Positions 31,601 to 45,400 of a stretch of 64,000 nucleotides of DNA are shown piece after piece; within the stretch, counting starts at the first letter, position 1; every line of letters starts with the position of its first letter. Under the pieces are notes generated by a model that did not search any database, was not told where the DNA came from, and saw only the letters and a list, made by a program, of their open reading frames with translations. The position numbers and the translations under genes are program-made. Source of the stretch: Euglena gracilis (lineage: Eukaryota > Euglenida > Euglenophyceae > Euglenales); the NCBI GenBank assembly GCA_039621445.1, contig CP154957.1, positions 41,938,011-42,002,010 on the forward strand. Direction: 5' to 3'.

Positions 31601-33365
31601 ATTTTTTGTGACGCTTCCAGCCTCTGAGCCGGATCCCCCCCCCAGGGTCTTTAAGCTAGACCCCCTCCAGGGCTCTGGACTCCCTGGTCCAGAGCTACGA
31701 CGGGGAGGAGGGGCACTTGGGACTCCCCAAATGGTCAGTTTTTTTTTATTTGTGGACTGAAAATTTTTCTCATTGTGACCCCGTTGCTTAAGGAAATTTG
31801 ACCCCACCCCCAGCAGCCCCGGGCCCCCCTCCCCCCATCCACAAGTTTGTTTTGCAGCCACCCGAAGGGCGGCTGGATGGAACGTATTTTTTTCGCTTTC
31901 AGGGATGCAAAAATGGGCAAAAATCGGTTGGATTTGGGTTGTCCAGGGCATTGTTGTGAAGAAATCGAATTTTTGCATAATTGGCAGTTTTGGGGGCATT
32001 TCTGCAGTCTCAATATTTTGGGCACTCTTTTTGACCCCAGGTCGGGCCCAGTTCCATCCCTGGGACCCCTTTCGGAGCCTGCAGCATTTTTCCAGCCAGC
32101 CCCAATTTTCCAGCCCCTGAGCTCGACCCCCCAGGGGGGGGGGGTTCCTTAAGCAACGCCAATTCCCTCCTCTGAAAAACCCTTGTCTTTTCACGCACCC
32201 TTTTGGGCACGTTTAGAAATCATCCAACAACTTGAAAAAATTGCAAATGCGATGCTGGATTGCAACCCTTGTGATGCCGCAGAAATGACTCTTGTTTGTG
32301 TACAACACTACCGGGTTGGTGCCCCTGGTAATCACGACGTCCTTTTGTCGACTGCTGGATTGTAAAAATCAAGAGTGTAGGACACCAGCCAGAGTGTAGG
32401 ACACCAGCCAACTGAATGAAAGGCACCACAAACACCCGAAGCTCACTCTACAGAGAGGGTTGAATGAAGCCCCTGGGGGGGTCTGCCAGTCTGGAATCCA
32501 AAGAAATTGACAACAAACGTTGGTCGCCTGGTCACTTAAATGGTTTATTGTCCCCCCCCCCCCGAGGGAAAAATGTTTACAGCGCAAAGAAGTGTAACTT
32601 TCAATCGCTTCGATGATTGCACAAACGAGTTTCAAATTAATGCAAACTGGGGGAATGTTTATTTTTAAATTATGCCTCTTGTGCTTTGCCTCAACATGTG
32701 TCCCCACAGTTGTTCGCTTCCATGCACAAACCATCGGCATACCAGTTACCCCAAATGGTTGGTGCGCATTTGCGCGCGCAAACAAAATTTGTTTGTGGGC
32801 GCATTTGCGCGCAAGGACAGGTCATTTTAACTTCAACGTTTTGCGTTGTGTGCGCGCAAGGCGCCTGCAAACAAAATTTCTTTGGTCGCGCAAATGCGCA
32901 CACAAACACACATCAGTTTCATGACGGCTGGCGAACGCAGTGTGTTGTATGTGATGTAATATCGCTCGATGTGTCTTTACGGGCGGCTGCAGCACCCAAG
33001 CCAGTTCAGGCACCGCATCAGCACCAGTACCAATTTTTGGTAACATTGGGTGTGTGCTTCTCACCTGTTTGGTATATAAGAGCACCAATTTCACCCTCGG
33101 CCCTCTTCGCGTCACTCGGTAAGCAACATGCGTACCAAACCACCTGGAGTTACATCCTCTAACACAGGGTTGCAACAGTTCATAAACTGTTTTCCGTGTG
33201 TCAGGGTATTGGGTCCCAGGTTTTGTAAAAATTGCAAATTTGCGCAAATGCGCCCATTCTAAAGAAAATGCTCTTGAGTGCGAATCCGGTGGCCTAAGTG
33301 CATGCGCGTGCGTGTGTGTGTGTGTGCGTGTGCGTGCGTGCGTGCGTGTGTGCGTGCGTGTGCGC

Positions 33366-33400
<35 letters not shown>

Positions 33401-36400
33401 CGTGTGTGCGCGCGTGTGTGTGTGTGTGTGTGTGCGTGCGCGCGCGCTTCTTCTCTCAAAACTGCTTTTTTGTTGTGATTTAACCTGAAATGTTTGGAAA
33501 CCTTTCACCAATCAAAAAAGGGCGGAAAACAACCAAACTTTTTCTGGGATCTAGGGAGAAAAGATTGATGTTTTAGTGTGTTGCGAAAGGAGTTGGTGGA
33601 CACCAACAAACTCCTTTTTCCCCCCAAAAGTTTAAATTAAAACCAGGCTGCTTTTTGATTCGGAATGGGGGGGGGGGTCGGGGCCAGACCCCCCCCCCCC
33701 TCCGAGCCGGGCTAAACCCCCCCAAATATAAGAAACCCGTTTCTTATATTTGGGTGTCGGCCGATCGGCACAAAGGGTTTCTTATATTTGGTGGTTTCTT
33801 TTATTTGGGTGTCGAAGGCCGGCCCCAAGGGTTTCTTATAAATGGAACTTTTTCTTCCTTCGGATCCTTCATATAATTAATTACATGTGACCGCCGTGTG
33901 TATGATTCTTCATGTCTGACTGCCATTGAAGCAGTGGGGAAGAGGGTCATGGCAAGGACAGGTGTCTCCAAAAAGCAGTTGCTGCTGAACTCTTGCTTTG
34001 CAAAGAAGCAATAGACTGGACTGGCTTCATCTTTGTGTTGACCACGCCTTGAGATTTGGTGTGGCCCATGGTGAAAATGAGGGGTTTCTTATATTTGGAT
34101 TGGCGTCCAACAGCCCAGGGGTTTCTTATATTTGGGGGTTGCTTATATTTGGGTGTCGGCTGAAAATCAGCCAAAGGGTTTCTTATATTTGGGTGTTTCT
34201 TATAGCGAGGGGTTTCTTATATTTGGGGGGGGGGGTTTAGGGGTATTGAGATGGAGGCTGGGGTCTGGGTTCCGGCGTGAAGCGCCAGAATTTTTTTTGG
34301 CAAATGCTTTTCAGATGGCTCGAGTTTGGGGTCCCTGCCCCCCCAGGAAGGGAGGGGGTTTTGCGCCAGGCTGGGTGGATGGGGGTTAGAAAGTGGCCTG
34401 ATTGAAATTGATATACAGATTCATTTTGAGGAGGGGAATGGGTGGAAATTATCTTCTTTGGGATTGATTTCGAGTGGTTTCTGATGTTTTGGCAAGTTTA
34501 CTCACTTTCACAAGTTGAATTTTTTTTATGAAATCGCCCAAGAGCTTTTTTTTTTTGAAAAGCACAGAGCATTTAGCGTCTTTCTCCTGCAGGGCTGGAT
34601 CTATGTTTGCTCACGGCTTCATTCTTTCCACATGAACGTTCAGGCTGCCTTCCTCCTCTATATCAGGCTTCTTTTTTTTGACATATTGGCATCACGAACT
34701 GATGAATGGTGGAACCTTCTGGTGCCACAGGGAGGTTGTGAACCACGTTGAAAAGAAGGTTGAATGTGGCTCTTCCTCCTCAGCTGTCATTGAAAAAAAA
34801 CTCATTTATCCAGCCCATGGCCTCTTCCGGGATTAAAAAAAAGGCCTGCTGAGGATCTTTCCACTCCCTCTCCTGCCCCATCGCCCCATTCTTCTTTGCC
34901 ATCTCCCGATACAAGTCATTCGTCGCCTCTTTCAGGTTATTTATTTATCAACAATCTGTTTCTGCATTTTGACCAGGGGTTTTTTTAGTCGTGGACCCCC
35001 GGGGGGGTGTAGGGTGGGTGGGTCCGGCCGAGCCCCCCCCCCCCCCTCCGGGGGGTCCCCCCCGGGGGGGGGTCCCCCCCGGGGGGGGGGGGTCCCCCCG
35101 GAGGGGGGTGGGATATACTTTTTGGCGCCGCAGGCGCCGAAAAATTCTATTTTTAGCACTTTTCGTGATTTTTCGGCCATTTTTTTTGTGGGTCCCCCGG
35201 GACCCCCCCCCCCCCAGGGGGTGGGTGGGTGGGGGGGACCCCCCCCCCCCCCCCCCCGCCTTAAAAAAAACCCCTGATTTTGACCCAGCTCAAAATTTTG
35301 AGTTTATATTATAAGTTTGTTCACCTGCTTGTTTGACCACTGGTAGATTCCGTTCCCCCTTAACTAACTGAAGAATAATATGCAGAATTGCTGGTTCAAA
35401 TGCAATCTTTTAGGGAGAAAATGCTAAAAAAAAAATTGTTTAATGTGTGAATATTCTTGACATAACATGCAAACACATTGGTAGTGCAACATTTTTGACA
35501 TAAAATGCAATTTTGTGGTGTGCAAACATATTTGGGATTGCGAAAATGAGGGGTTGTGATTTTTCTTACCAAGAAATGTATTTTGACACGTAGTAGAACA
35601 TTTTTTTTTTGCATTTCATGTGTCTCAAAGCGAGTTTGTCCCCGACCAGACTCGCTTTGGATGTTTGGAGGCACAAATAAGCCCTTCCTCCCTAGATACT
35701 CAAACCACCCAGGTGTTATTTGTTTACCCAAAATCAGAGGCAAGAGGGTTTAATATTGGCCGATTTGGACAAAATTTTCGAAATAGAATATCGCTTCATT
35801 GTCCTGGACTTTTTTTTTTGGACTCAGGAGTTTTTTGGATTTTGCCCGTTTTTTTTGGTATTTATTCTGATCCAAAATCACAAATTATTTGTGATTTTCA
35901 TGGTGTTTCTTAACTTTCCCGTCACCAAAATGCAGAGGCGAGGGTTGGAATTTCGACAGCCGAAGTCGGTCCTCAAGGGGCTATTAACTCTTCCAAAAAC
36001 CAGTCAGTCCCCTTTTTTTGAAAACCAGTCAGTTAATACCCCCGAACATGGCTGCTTGCTGGCCCAACCCCAACTCCTGGGGATGGGTTCATTTCTGCTT
36101 ATGCGACGCCCTGGCGGCGGTCACCATTTTCCTGCTGGGGCTGTTGGAGATTTCTGGCAGACCTACCCCTACCCCCATGGGGTCCATTAAAAACCTGGCC
36201 AATTCTGGACTGACCTCCTCGCGGGCATCCTGGAGTCCTGAGCAGAGGCCAGAATGCAATTTTTTTTCCTGGAAAAGTTGCCCCCCCCCTTTGGACTTGC
36301 TGAAAAAATCTGGGGGTGATTATTAACATTATTATTATTATTATTAACACACTAAACTGGAGCACCCCAGCCCCCCCCCCTTGCAAGACCATACCCCTTA

Positions 36401-39400
36401 CCAGGCATAAAAAGGGGGGGAAACTGCATATGCCTGCTGGTATCCCTGCAGAATGCGTTCATTTTATGCGATGCAAATCCAAATTTTTGCTATTATTGCT
36501 GACTGCTCCTGGCTGGTTTGCTTTGAACCACAATTGGTATCTGATTCAGTGAAGATTTTTGTGTTCACGCAGGGGCACTGAAAAGCAAGTTTTTTGATCG
36601 CTCAAGCCTGTCTTCCAAAGGCATGCCATCCTAACCACATAGTAGCACCCAAAATAGCTGAGACCACAGGGGAGCAAAGGTTGAAAATCAAATGAATGTT
36701 CATGTGCAATTGCCAAATCCCATTGAGGCGCCATTTTTTGCCCCTTTGATATGAAACAAATATGCTGGAATCATCCATGGCACCTGATGGGTCCTTGTCC
36801 TAACCTCGCTGGTGGAGGGCAGGGTGTTAAGTGAGCATTGGTTTTTTGCAGGGGATGCACACTGGGGTCTGGGGACCCCTTGGAACCAAAAAAATTCCTT
36901 CCCCGGCACTTTGCGCGGAAATCGTATGTTTTTGGCATATATTTTTGTCAATTGTTTGAAAAAAGTACCCCTTTTGGGCTGTTTTGAAACCCCTGATAAT
37001 TTTTTCTGGCATTTCGTGCGGGATTTTCCCCCCTGAGGTCAGGGGAGGGGGGGCCTCCCTCTCAATACGGGCTGCAGGTGAGTGGTGTACACAACCCCAG
37101 GGGGGTTGCTGGTGATTTTAAAAAGTTATGGGTACAGAAATTTTGGCACCTGGTCTTATGACCCCCCCTGTTCGGGGGTTGTAAGAATCCGGTTGGGAGG
37201 GGGGGTGCCTCCAGGGCAGGGCAGAACGGGAATCGGCCAAACAGCCAGGGTGGTGGGTGGGTGGGGGGGGGATCGAACCCCCCACCCGGGTCCCAGCAAA
37301 TGTGGAATCCTAAGTTTTGGTTACCTTAGCCTCCGAGGAGCCTCCGCGGAGGCTGGTTACCTTGGAGCCTCCGTGGAGGCTGGTGGTGACCTTGAGCCTC
37401 TGGGGAGGCTCCCTGGAGGCAACCAATTTTGTACGGGGCCACGTCTGAAAAAAAAAAGTATTTTGCTGTTTGACGCCCAACCCCGCCCCCCCATACCCCT
37501 CCCCACTGTCCCCACACTAATGCCCAAAGGAAGAAGAATTTCATTTTTATTTTTTCTATCCCAACTCCGCAAATTTTTTTTTTGCATTTTTGCCACATAT
37601 CCCTGAACAAATATTTAGGCGGCCGGATTCGCACTTAAGGGTTTTTTTCATTAGAATTGCGAAAATGCGCAAATTTTACGAAATTCCTGGACCTTGTACC
37701 CTGACACACGGAACACAATTTATGAACTGTGGCACCCCTCTATTGGAGGGGATTAACTCCCAGTAGTTTGGTGTAAATGCTGCTTACCAAGTGACGTGAA
37801 TAGGGCTGATGGTGCGATTGGTGCTCTTGTGCATCAAACAGGAGAGAGGCACACACCCCTTGTTACGACACTTGGAAATGGTGCTGACGTGCTGGCTGAA
37901 CTGACTTGGATATTACCGCCACCGGTAAGAACACACGGAGCCTAATTAGATCACACACCACAGACTACGTCAGCCAGCCGTCATGCAACTGATTTGTGTT
38001 TGTAGGCGCATTTGCGCAAATAAAAACAATTGTGTTTGTGGGCGAATTTGCGCAAATACAACACAAAACATTGAAATTAAAGATACATGTTGGTGGGCGC
38101 AAATGCGCGCATAAACAAAATTTTTTGGTGCGCGCATTTGTGCAAATGCTCGCACCAACATGTTTATGTTTTTGCGCAAATGCGCCGACAAACATGTATT
38201 TTTACTTTCCATTTTAAAAGACACCAATGAGGACCATGACCCTACGACGTTTTAAACGCGATGGGCGTGTTGGTGTGCGCATTTGCGCAAATAAACATAA
38301 TTACGTTCGTGCGCGCATTTGCGCAAATGCACGCACAAACATTTAATACACCACTTCAAAATGATGTGTTTGTAGGAGCCTTAGCGCACACAAACAAAGT
38401 TTGTTTGTGCGCGCAAATGCGCGCACCAACACACATCAGTTGTGTGGTGCCATCTCCTCGTCCATGACGGCTGGCAAACGCAATTCCACATGCCAACCAT
38501 TGATTTGCACCACAATTACGTGGTTGAAATTTGTGGTGAGAGGTAGTGTGTAATGCTCACCGGAACACGGCATCTCACTGGCCAAAATTTGCCTGTCTTG
38601 CGTGTGTACATTTGCACTGCTGTTCCCTGGCCCAAATCTGTTTGGCAGTTAAATGTAATGATTTGATGACGTGCAAACTACCTGTTCGGCACCTTTTCTG
38701 CAACAGTGCTGCGTTACAAGGGGACAAAATTTGGCACCTGAAATACCCGGGATGTGTCCAGCCAGAGTCTGTTTTATGGTTATTCTCCACCATTTTCCTT
38801 TGAAAAACGTAAAAACACACCAGTTTTTGTGCATAATTTGTGGGGAGTGAGTCCCACCGCTTTGATGCCACCAATCCAGTGGTAAAGGTTCAGCACTTCC
38901 TTTCACCCAAAGTAACGGGTGTTTGAGGGCTACCTCTCTCTGGCTGTTGGTTGCCATGCACTGGCACCACGTCGTCCCCCCAGTCTCACACCCCGGTTGC
39001 GGGGTATAACGTGGCCGCTAAAGCTGGGTATTTGTTGCACCGGGGGCGGTCTGGTGGGTGCTGAAGCATCAGCAGCTGATGTGGTTGCAACAGCGGAGCC
39101 GAGGCCGCAGGCCAGTGGCAGGGCCCTTGGGATCCTAGAATTGGTGCTGGTGGACGTGTATCGTTACTCGGTGGCTGCGCACCCACCTTCAGGAGATCCT
39201 CTGTCTCCATCTTTTGTGGGACCTGTCAATGGTCCAAAAACGGCACCATAACACCGTGTGCCGGAGGAGACGGTGTGGTCATTTGCTTTCAACCCATTCA
39301 GAAGCCATTAAGGGTAGTTGTTGGAGGGCCAAATGAAGTTGGTTTTACTCCTCCTTGGTTGTTCATTTGCGCATTTGCGCGCATCACGTTGTTTTTCGGG

Positions 39401-42400
39401 TGCAAATGCACAAATAAACATAACCGTAAATTGTGCAGTTTCTTTATGCAGTTTATTTGCGCATTTGCGCCCACAAACAATGCGATGCGCGCATTTGCGC
39501 AAAAAAACCACATCTACTGCTGGAGTTTGACAGTTGTGTTTCCGTCACACCGTTCTTCTTTGTGTTTATTTGCGCATTTGCGCGCAAACAAAGAACATGT
39601 TTATGCCCGCATTTGCGCAAATCCGCCATAAACATAATTTTGTTTGTGCGCGCATTTGCACCCATAAACTTGCGCGTCGACAAACAGTGTGACAAACCCA
39701 CCAACTGGACGGCCCGTTGGTCTGCGCACAGCTCCTTTGTCACGCCGTTTATCAACAGCGTCAGTTCACGGGTAATAAAGCCCAATCCTTGAAAGACATA
39801 ATTGTGTTTATTTGCGCAAATGCGCAAATAAACATAAACATGTTTATCGGCGCGTTTGCGCAAATAAACACACTTTTGTCCTTCAAGGGTTGGGCTTCTT
39901 CCGCTTTGTTCTTTGCCACACAACTGGTTGTGCAGATCCCGGGTATAAGCCGGGTGGGAGACACCCGTCCCCTTCATTCCCTGCGGGCCCTATTTCTTCC
40001 CCTCTGCGCTTCCCTTGTCAAACACCCCGCACTTACCTTCCTTTCCCTACGTCCTTCCTTCCGGCTTTGTCACGCCACATCCAAACACCCCGGCACCTCC
40101 TCCCCTTTAACAAACAACCCAAAAACACCACACCAAGTGCCGCAAGCAAAGCAGTCCGGCAAACACCCAGGACGCACACCGCCGGTAGCTCGGGCACACC
40201 CGGGGACACAGCCGAAAGAAGCAAAGGGCAGTAAAGGTCCCATTCATTTGCCGCTTTTTTACGTTTTTTTTTTCCGCTTCCAGGGGGAAGGTCCCGGGGG
40301 TTTCGACGTACAAAGTCCATTTCCGGACACCCCAAAAACACCATTTTTCGCCAAAGTCCCGGGGGTCATACCGCCAAAAACAGAATTTCGCTCATTTTTT
40401 TGCACTCTCTTGTCAACGTGTTATCAAACCCCCCGGGGTCATACAGCCGAATCAAAAAAGAATCAAAAAAATCAGAAATTTGCGCAAGTGCGCAAATCAA
40501 AGCAAAAAAGCTTAAGTGCGAATCCGGCCGCCTAAGAAATATGAATTTTGTTCAGGATCCAACACCGCCCACATCCTCGCAAAAAATTTTTTTTTCCCTC
40601 TCACCCCCCATACCCTGCGTTTGCCACAAAAACGCCATGCCTGCCTGATGTGGAAAACCGTTCAGCCGTTTGCCATTTACACCATGTCGAAATCATTTAT
40701 CCAGTTGCCACAAAAGCGACATGTCCGCTTGATTTTGCTTTTACTGTTTTCCCGTTTGCTATTGACGCCATTTTCGCGAAACTTGTTTGAAAACATTTAT
40801 CCATTTGCTACAAAAACAATATGTCTGCTTGATTCTGCTTTTGCTGTTTATCCGTTTGCGGAAGCAACCTGTTTTGTACGTAGGCCACGTCTGAAAAATG
40901 AAAATATATTTCACAGGTTGACGCGTTGACACACGTTGATGCGAAGAGGAATTTTGTTCTAATTTTTTGACCCCCAAAACCGCATTTTTTTCCATTTTTG
41001 CCAACCGCCATGTCTGCCAAACTTTGTCCACACAAAGGGACGTTGTCATTGGGGAGCGGGGGAGGAGGGGGGTAGGGGGAAGGGGGGTGGGGGGGTCCGG
41101 GGGGGAGGGGGGAGGGGGGCAGGGGGGGGAGGGGGCTGCAGGCCCCCTCCCCCCGCCCCCCCCGCCCCCCCGGGCATAGCTAAATGGGCACCACTTTGGG
41201 TTGCACGTGACCTTTTTTTTTGCAACATCACATCCATGCTGACGTGCAGTTTGCCTACCACCCCACGTGATTGTCGGTTCACCTGATGGAAAATGCAGTA
41301 CAATCCGGGATAAAAAGTTCAGACAAATCTCAGCGGAATCACAATTCTGGCCTCTGGCGGTTTCCTTTGAAGCTCTATGTTGCCTCCCAAAGTCCGTGAA
41401 TTTTGTGTCCTCTGTGCAAATGGACAGAAAACAGACAGGTTCTCACAGGTTCGGAAGCAGATGATCTGCCACTGAATTCAGTCGACGTGTTTGACATTGA
41501 ATAATGTCTCTCTTTATAACACAAACAACAACAACAACAAATTCCCGTTCATTTCCAAGTTCACAACATGATCTGGCAAAGCTGGTTACCCAGCCTCCAA
41601 GGAGCCTCCGTGGAGGCTGGTGACCTTGAGCCTCCGGGGAGGCTCCGCGGAGCCTCCCCGGAGCCTCCACAGAGGCAACCAAAAAGTTAGGATTCCACTT
41701 TTGCGGTAGACCCCCCCACCCCCTGCATGGTGTGTGGGGGGGTCGACCCCCCCACCACCTCCTCCCGTTTTTCCGGGAGCACCAATTTTCGACCCCAAAA
41801 TTTTTTCCTGGCGTCTTTGGCGCCAGGAAAAAAATTGATAAAAAATCTGTGAAAATGCTTGCTGTGGTGAACCCCCCTTTGTAGGTTCTCTGAAGTGCTG
41901 CACTCAGTGAATGGGTCAATTCACATGGTTGTTTTCCACAGGCATAGCCTCTCATTGCTCTCTGCTCAGGAGGCCAAGGGAAGTCTTCTCTCCCCCCTCC
42001 AAGAGGCCGATCTGGTTCGCTGCCTCCTCTCTTGTATGACCCGTCACCAGGCTGTTTTTTTTTAAAGGCGTTGGCCCAAACGTTAGAAAGGCAGCATCCA
42101 CTTATTGTCCAGCAACCCTCCTGAAATTGTGGTCAGGGATCGTGGGTTAAAGCCAGGGATTCCCTCAGCTTTGTGCCCCTAAGAAATTTAAAAAAATGTC
42201 AGGATGAGTGCACAAGTTTTCAATTCTTTTTTACTGGCTCTGAAATGGGTTGCTTTTTTAATTTTTTTGTTTGGTGGCTCTTTTTGGACCAGTCCTCTGC
42301 CGCAACCATCTGCGTTTTTTTTCCGCTCAGGATTCCATTTTTTGGGTAGACCTTCCCAACAGGGGGAAGGGTTTGGGCCAAAACACAGTCAGTCATTCTG

Positions 42401-45400
42401 AAAAAGCCAATCATTTCCCCCCAGGGAGCTTTGCCAAGTGACTCAGTGATTGTATGATTGCAACGACTGCTGTGCAAACAACAAACAAAGATGATGAAAA
42501 CACAGGGGGGAACATCACACGACAAAAGGAGTCCAATCAAGGGATGCATAGTTTATTTTAAACATGGACCACTGCCTGGGATAGAGTCGTGCATGGCTTT
42601 GGAGGTGTGATTTGTGGTGCAGGTGAGTTGCTCAAGTCTTCCCCAAAATATTATACCCCCCCCAATATTGAGCCCTCCAAATGAAGCATGATGAGCCAGG
42701 GACAAGGGTGGGTGTATGAAAACACCGAAAATTGGGCTTGAAAAACAGGCAGTAAATCAAAATCAAAATTGGGGTCAGGAGGGAAATAGTCTTCCCATAA
42801 TGCCATGTTGAAGCAAAGAGTGGTAAAGAATGCCTACTTCCCGATGTTCTTTCAGTTTTCGCCCAAACATGATGTCCGGGGGCTTTTTATGCAGGGAATT
42901 AGTGCATGCCGTGCTCCATTTTATTGTGGGGACCAACCCCCCCAAAGAGATTGGCACCGTGAGGTTTTCACTCATTCATCTTCATTGGTGTTGTGCAGTT
43001 GTCGCCTTGCTGATTTGGCAGTTGACGACCTGTTGGTAGGGTGGTCATGCTGCCGGGCATGTCTCCTTAGTGACCTTCGCCCAAAAAGCTTGAGAAGATT
43101 GATAATCTTGGATTTTGAAATTGCTGGAGCCTCTTGTCTTACCCGCCCCCCCTTTGTCGTACGACCACCCCTCATTTACGACCACCCCCCGGTCACAGGT
43201 TGCAGGTCATGGGGGTGTTATGACCCCCCCCCCCCGGTCACAGGTTGCAGGTTGCGAAAAATTTAACACCACCTTGCCCACGACCACCCCCTCATTTACG
43301 GCCACCCCCCGGTCACAGGTTGCAGGTCATGGGGGTGTTACAACCCCCCCCCCCGGTCACAGATTGCAGGAACCCGGTCATACGACAAGGGGGGGGGGTA
43401 AGTGTCAAGTACAAGTAAACCCCCCCAAATAACACCCCCCCCCCGGTGTGTTATTTGGGCACCCGAACTGGGGCCCCAGGGGGGGGTGTGTTATTTGGGG
43501 GCGTGTGTTATTTTTACATGGAAAACCAAAGGAAAACAGGGGGGGTATTATTTGGGCGCTCGAAAGCGGCCCCCGAGGGGGGGGGGTGTTATTTGGGGGG
43601 GGGTGTTATTTGGGGGGGGTGTTATTTGGGGGGGGTTATTCGCAAACAAGCACAAATCAACCTAAATTTGATGAACGGTAAATAGTCAGCCAAATGAACA
43701 ATTATGCGCGTGCACACACATTTTATTCCAAAGCCTGGTTTTTCTAATTCTAACAATCACAGGGTGGCAACTGGGGCTTTAAGTAGACACTCCATGACAA
43801 CCAGGGGAGGGGGCAGCAATGAGTGGTTCTTTTATGTGCAGCTGGGTTTGCACGAGTGAAAAAAAGGAACCCACCAATTGCAGCACGGTCCCATGCCAGC
43901 GGTGCGCTGGATGGGAAGCATGCCTCCTCCCCTTTTCAACCTCTCCTCTTTCGATTCAAAAGCAGCCACCATCCTGTGGGTTTTGGGTGGGCGCAAAATG
44001 AAAACAGAAGCAACCATATGTTGGCTTCCCAAAAAAGGATGTTTTGGTTTCTCATGGTTTCTCTCAGTGAGGAAAATGATATAATTTGATTTTGTTGGTT
44101 TTCAGAAATCATTTGGCATCAACAGATTGTGTTGTTTTTCTTTACTGCGGTGTACGGTGGGGAATCTGATGGTTGAACCCAAAGTTGAGTGATCATTGGG
44201 TCGCTTGATTCCAGTTGTTTTTTCCTTTAAAAAACAGCCTGACAGGTACAATACACCAAGGCCTCAGCCATCACAACTGGATCTCCTTTCTCGGGCAGAA
44301 GTCAGGAGGGTATGCCCCCTGCATGCTACCTTTTTGTTCTTCTCCCAGGTTTAATATGCATCTGGTGAATCAAGATGGAACCCCAACCTCTATTTCTTTC
44401 TGCAGAGATGATTTGATTTGGTTGATGATGGTTGATTCTGTAGAGATGGTTGATTTGATTTGGTAGTTAGTTGCCCCTTAGAATGAAGGGGGCCTTTTGG
44501 CGCATTAGATTTCTCTTCTATTTATTCCCACTAGGCCTCTGGGATTCTTGTCCAGCCTTGCCATGGGGGGGGGGGGGCGCAAACCCGTTTTTTTTTGCTT
44601 TTTTGTGGTTTTTCCCCAGAATTTTTTTGATTTTTTCTGGGATTTTTTTTGATTTAATGATTTCCATATTTTAAAATTTTCTTCATTTTGGCCTGATTTT
44701 GTTTTGAGACCAGGTTTTTATCATTTTTTTTGTCATTGGTGGATGTTTTGGGCAACAAGTTGCATGTTTTCAGAATAAGCATTTTCCCAACATTTAATGA
44801 AGAAAATATGTGTTGAAATATAGTTGCATATAACAAATCTCCCCGGAGAGGTAAAAATATTACAGCAGAAAACTGTACATCCTGGACGCTTCTGAAGGAA
44901 TGCGCATGCGGCTTGCATTTATTTGCATTTTTGGTGTTTTTTTTGTGTGTGTGTTTTGACGGTCCATGCCCCCCCCCCCCCTGTTTGCCACTCTAACCAC
45001 CCAACCCCCACCCGTAATCCACAATGAGGAAGATGACAAAGGTATGCTAAAGGATACTCTGTTCCATGTTCTTTTGTCATCTTTGCTTGATGCTGGAAAG
45101 CCATAAATTGAAAGACCCCATATCCCAACCCCCTGCCTCGTAGAAAATGCAAGGATGAAAGACGGAGCTCTCCCACAAGACAAATCACAGGTCACAGGGG
45201 GTACTCCTGGTTGGGGGGACAATTTCACCTGCACTCATGGCGTCGCTTTTCGACCCGGACCCAGGCCCAGTTGCAACTGCCAGTTCAGCTAGAATTATTA
45301 GAACAGCTAACCCCCCCAATTAAAAGCCCCTCTCCCCGAAATGAGAATTCCCCAAGTCGAACCCCCCCCCCTCGGGCTTCCGCCAAAAATCCAAATGACA

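Larger units (their letters stand above)
37615..40535. mobile_element. 2.9-kb element with perfect 25-bp terminal inverted repeats
   Basis: 37615-37639 (TTAGGCGGCCGGATTCGCAC plus TTAAG) is the exact complement of 40511-40535. AAATAT precedes the left end (37609-37614) and follows the right end after one extra base (40537-40542), a possible target duplication. Inside are two clusters of GCGCATTTGCGCAAATAAAC palindromes (37995-38435 and 39360-39870) and no coding region I can support. It is non-autonomous. Confidence 0.8.

Noticed and set aside
33198-33511. Cys/Val/Arg and His/Thr/Arg frames
   Set aside because: Pure TG/CG dinucleotide repeat.
34593-34740. Exon-like frame [20 protein letters not shown] after a good acceptor
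   Set aside because: No GT donor gives a phase that joins both neighbours, except a very short version ending at 34640. Left out of the gene model.
37995-39870. CRISPR-like array of palindromes
   Set aside because: Spacers are short, similar and irregular, repeats alternate orientation, there are no cas genes, and the setting is eukaryotic.
42997-43035. Possible exon between 41942 and 44246 with acceptor TTGTGCAG and donor TTGGTAGGG
   Set aside because: In the required phase it has a TGA at the fifth codon.
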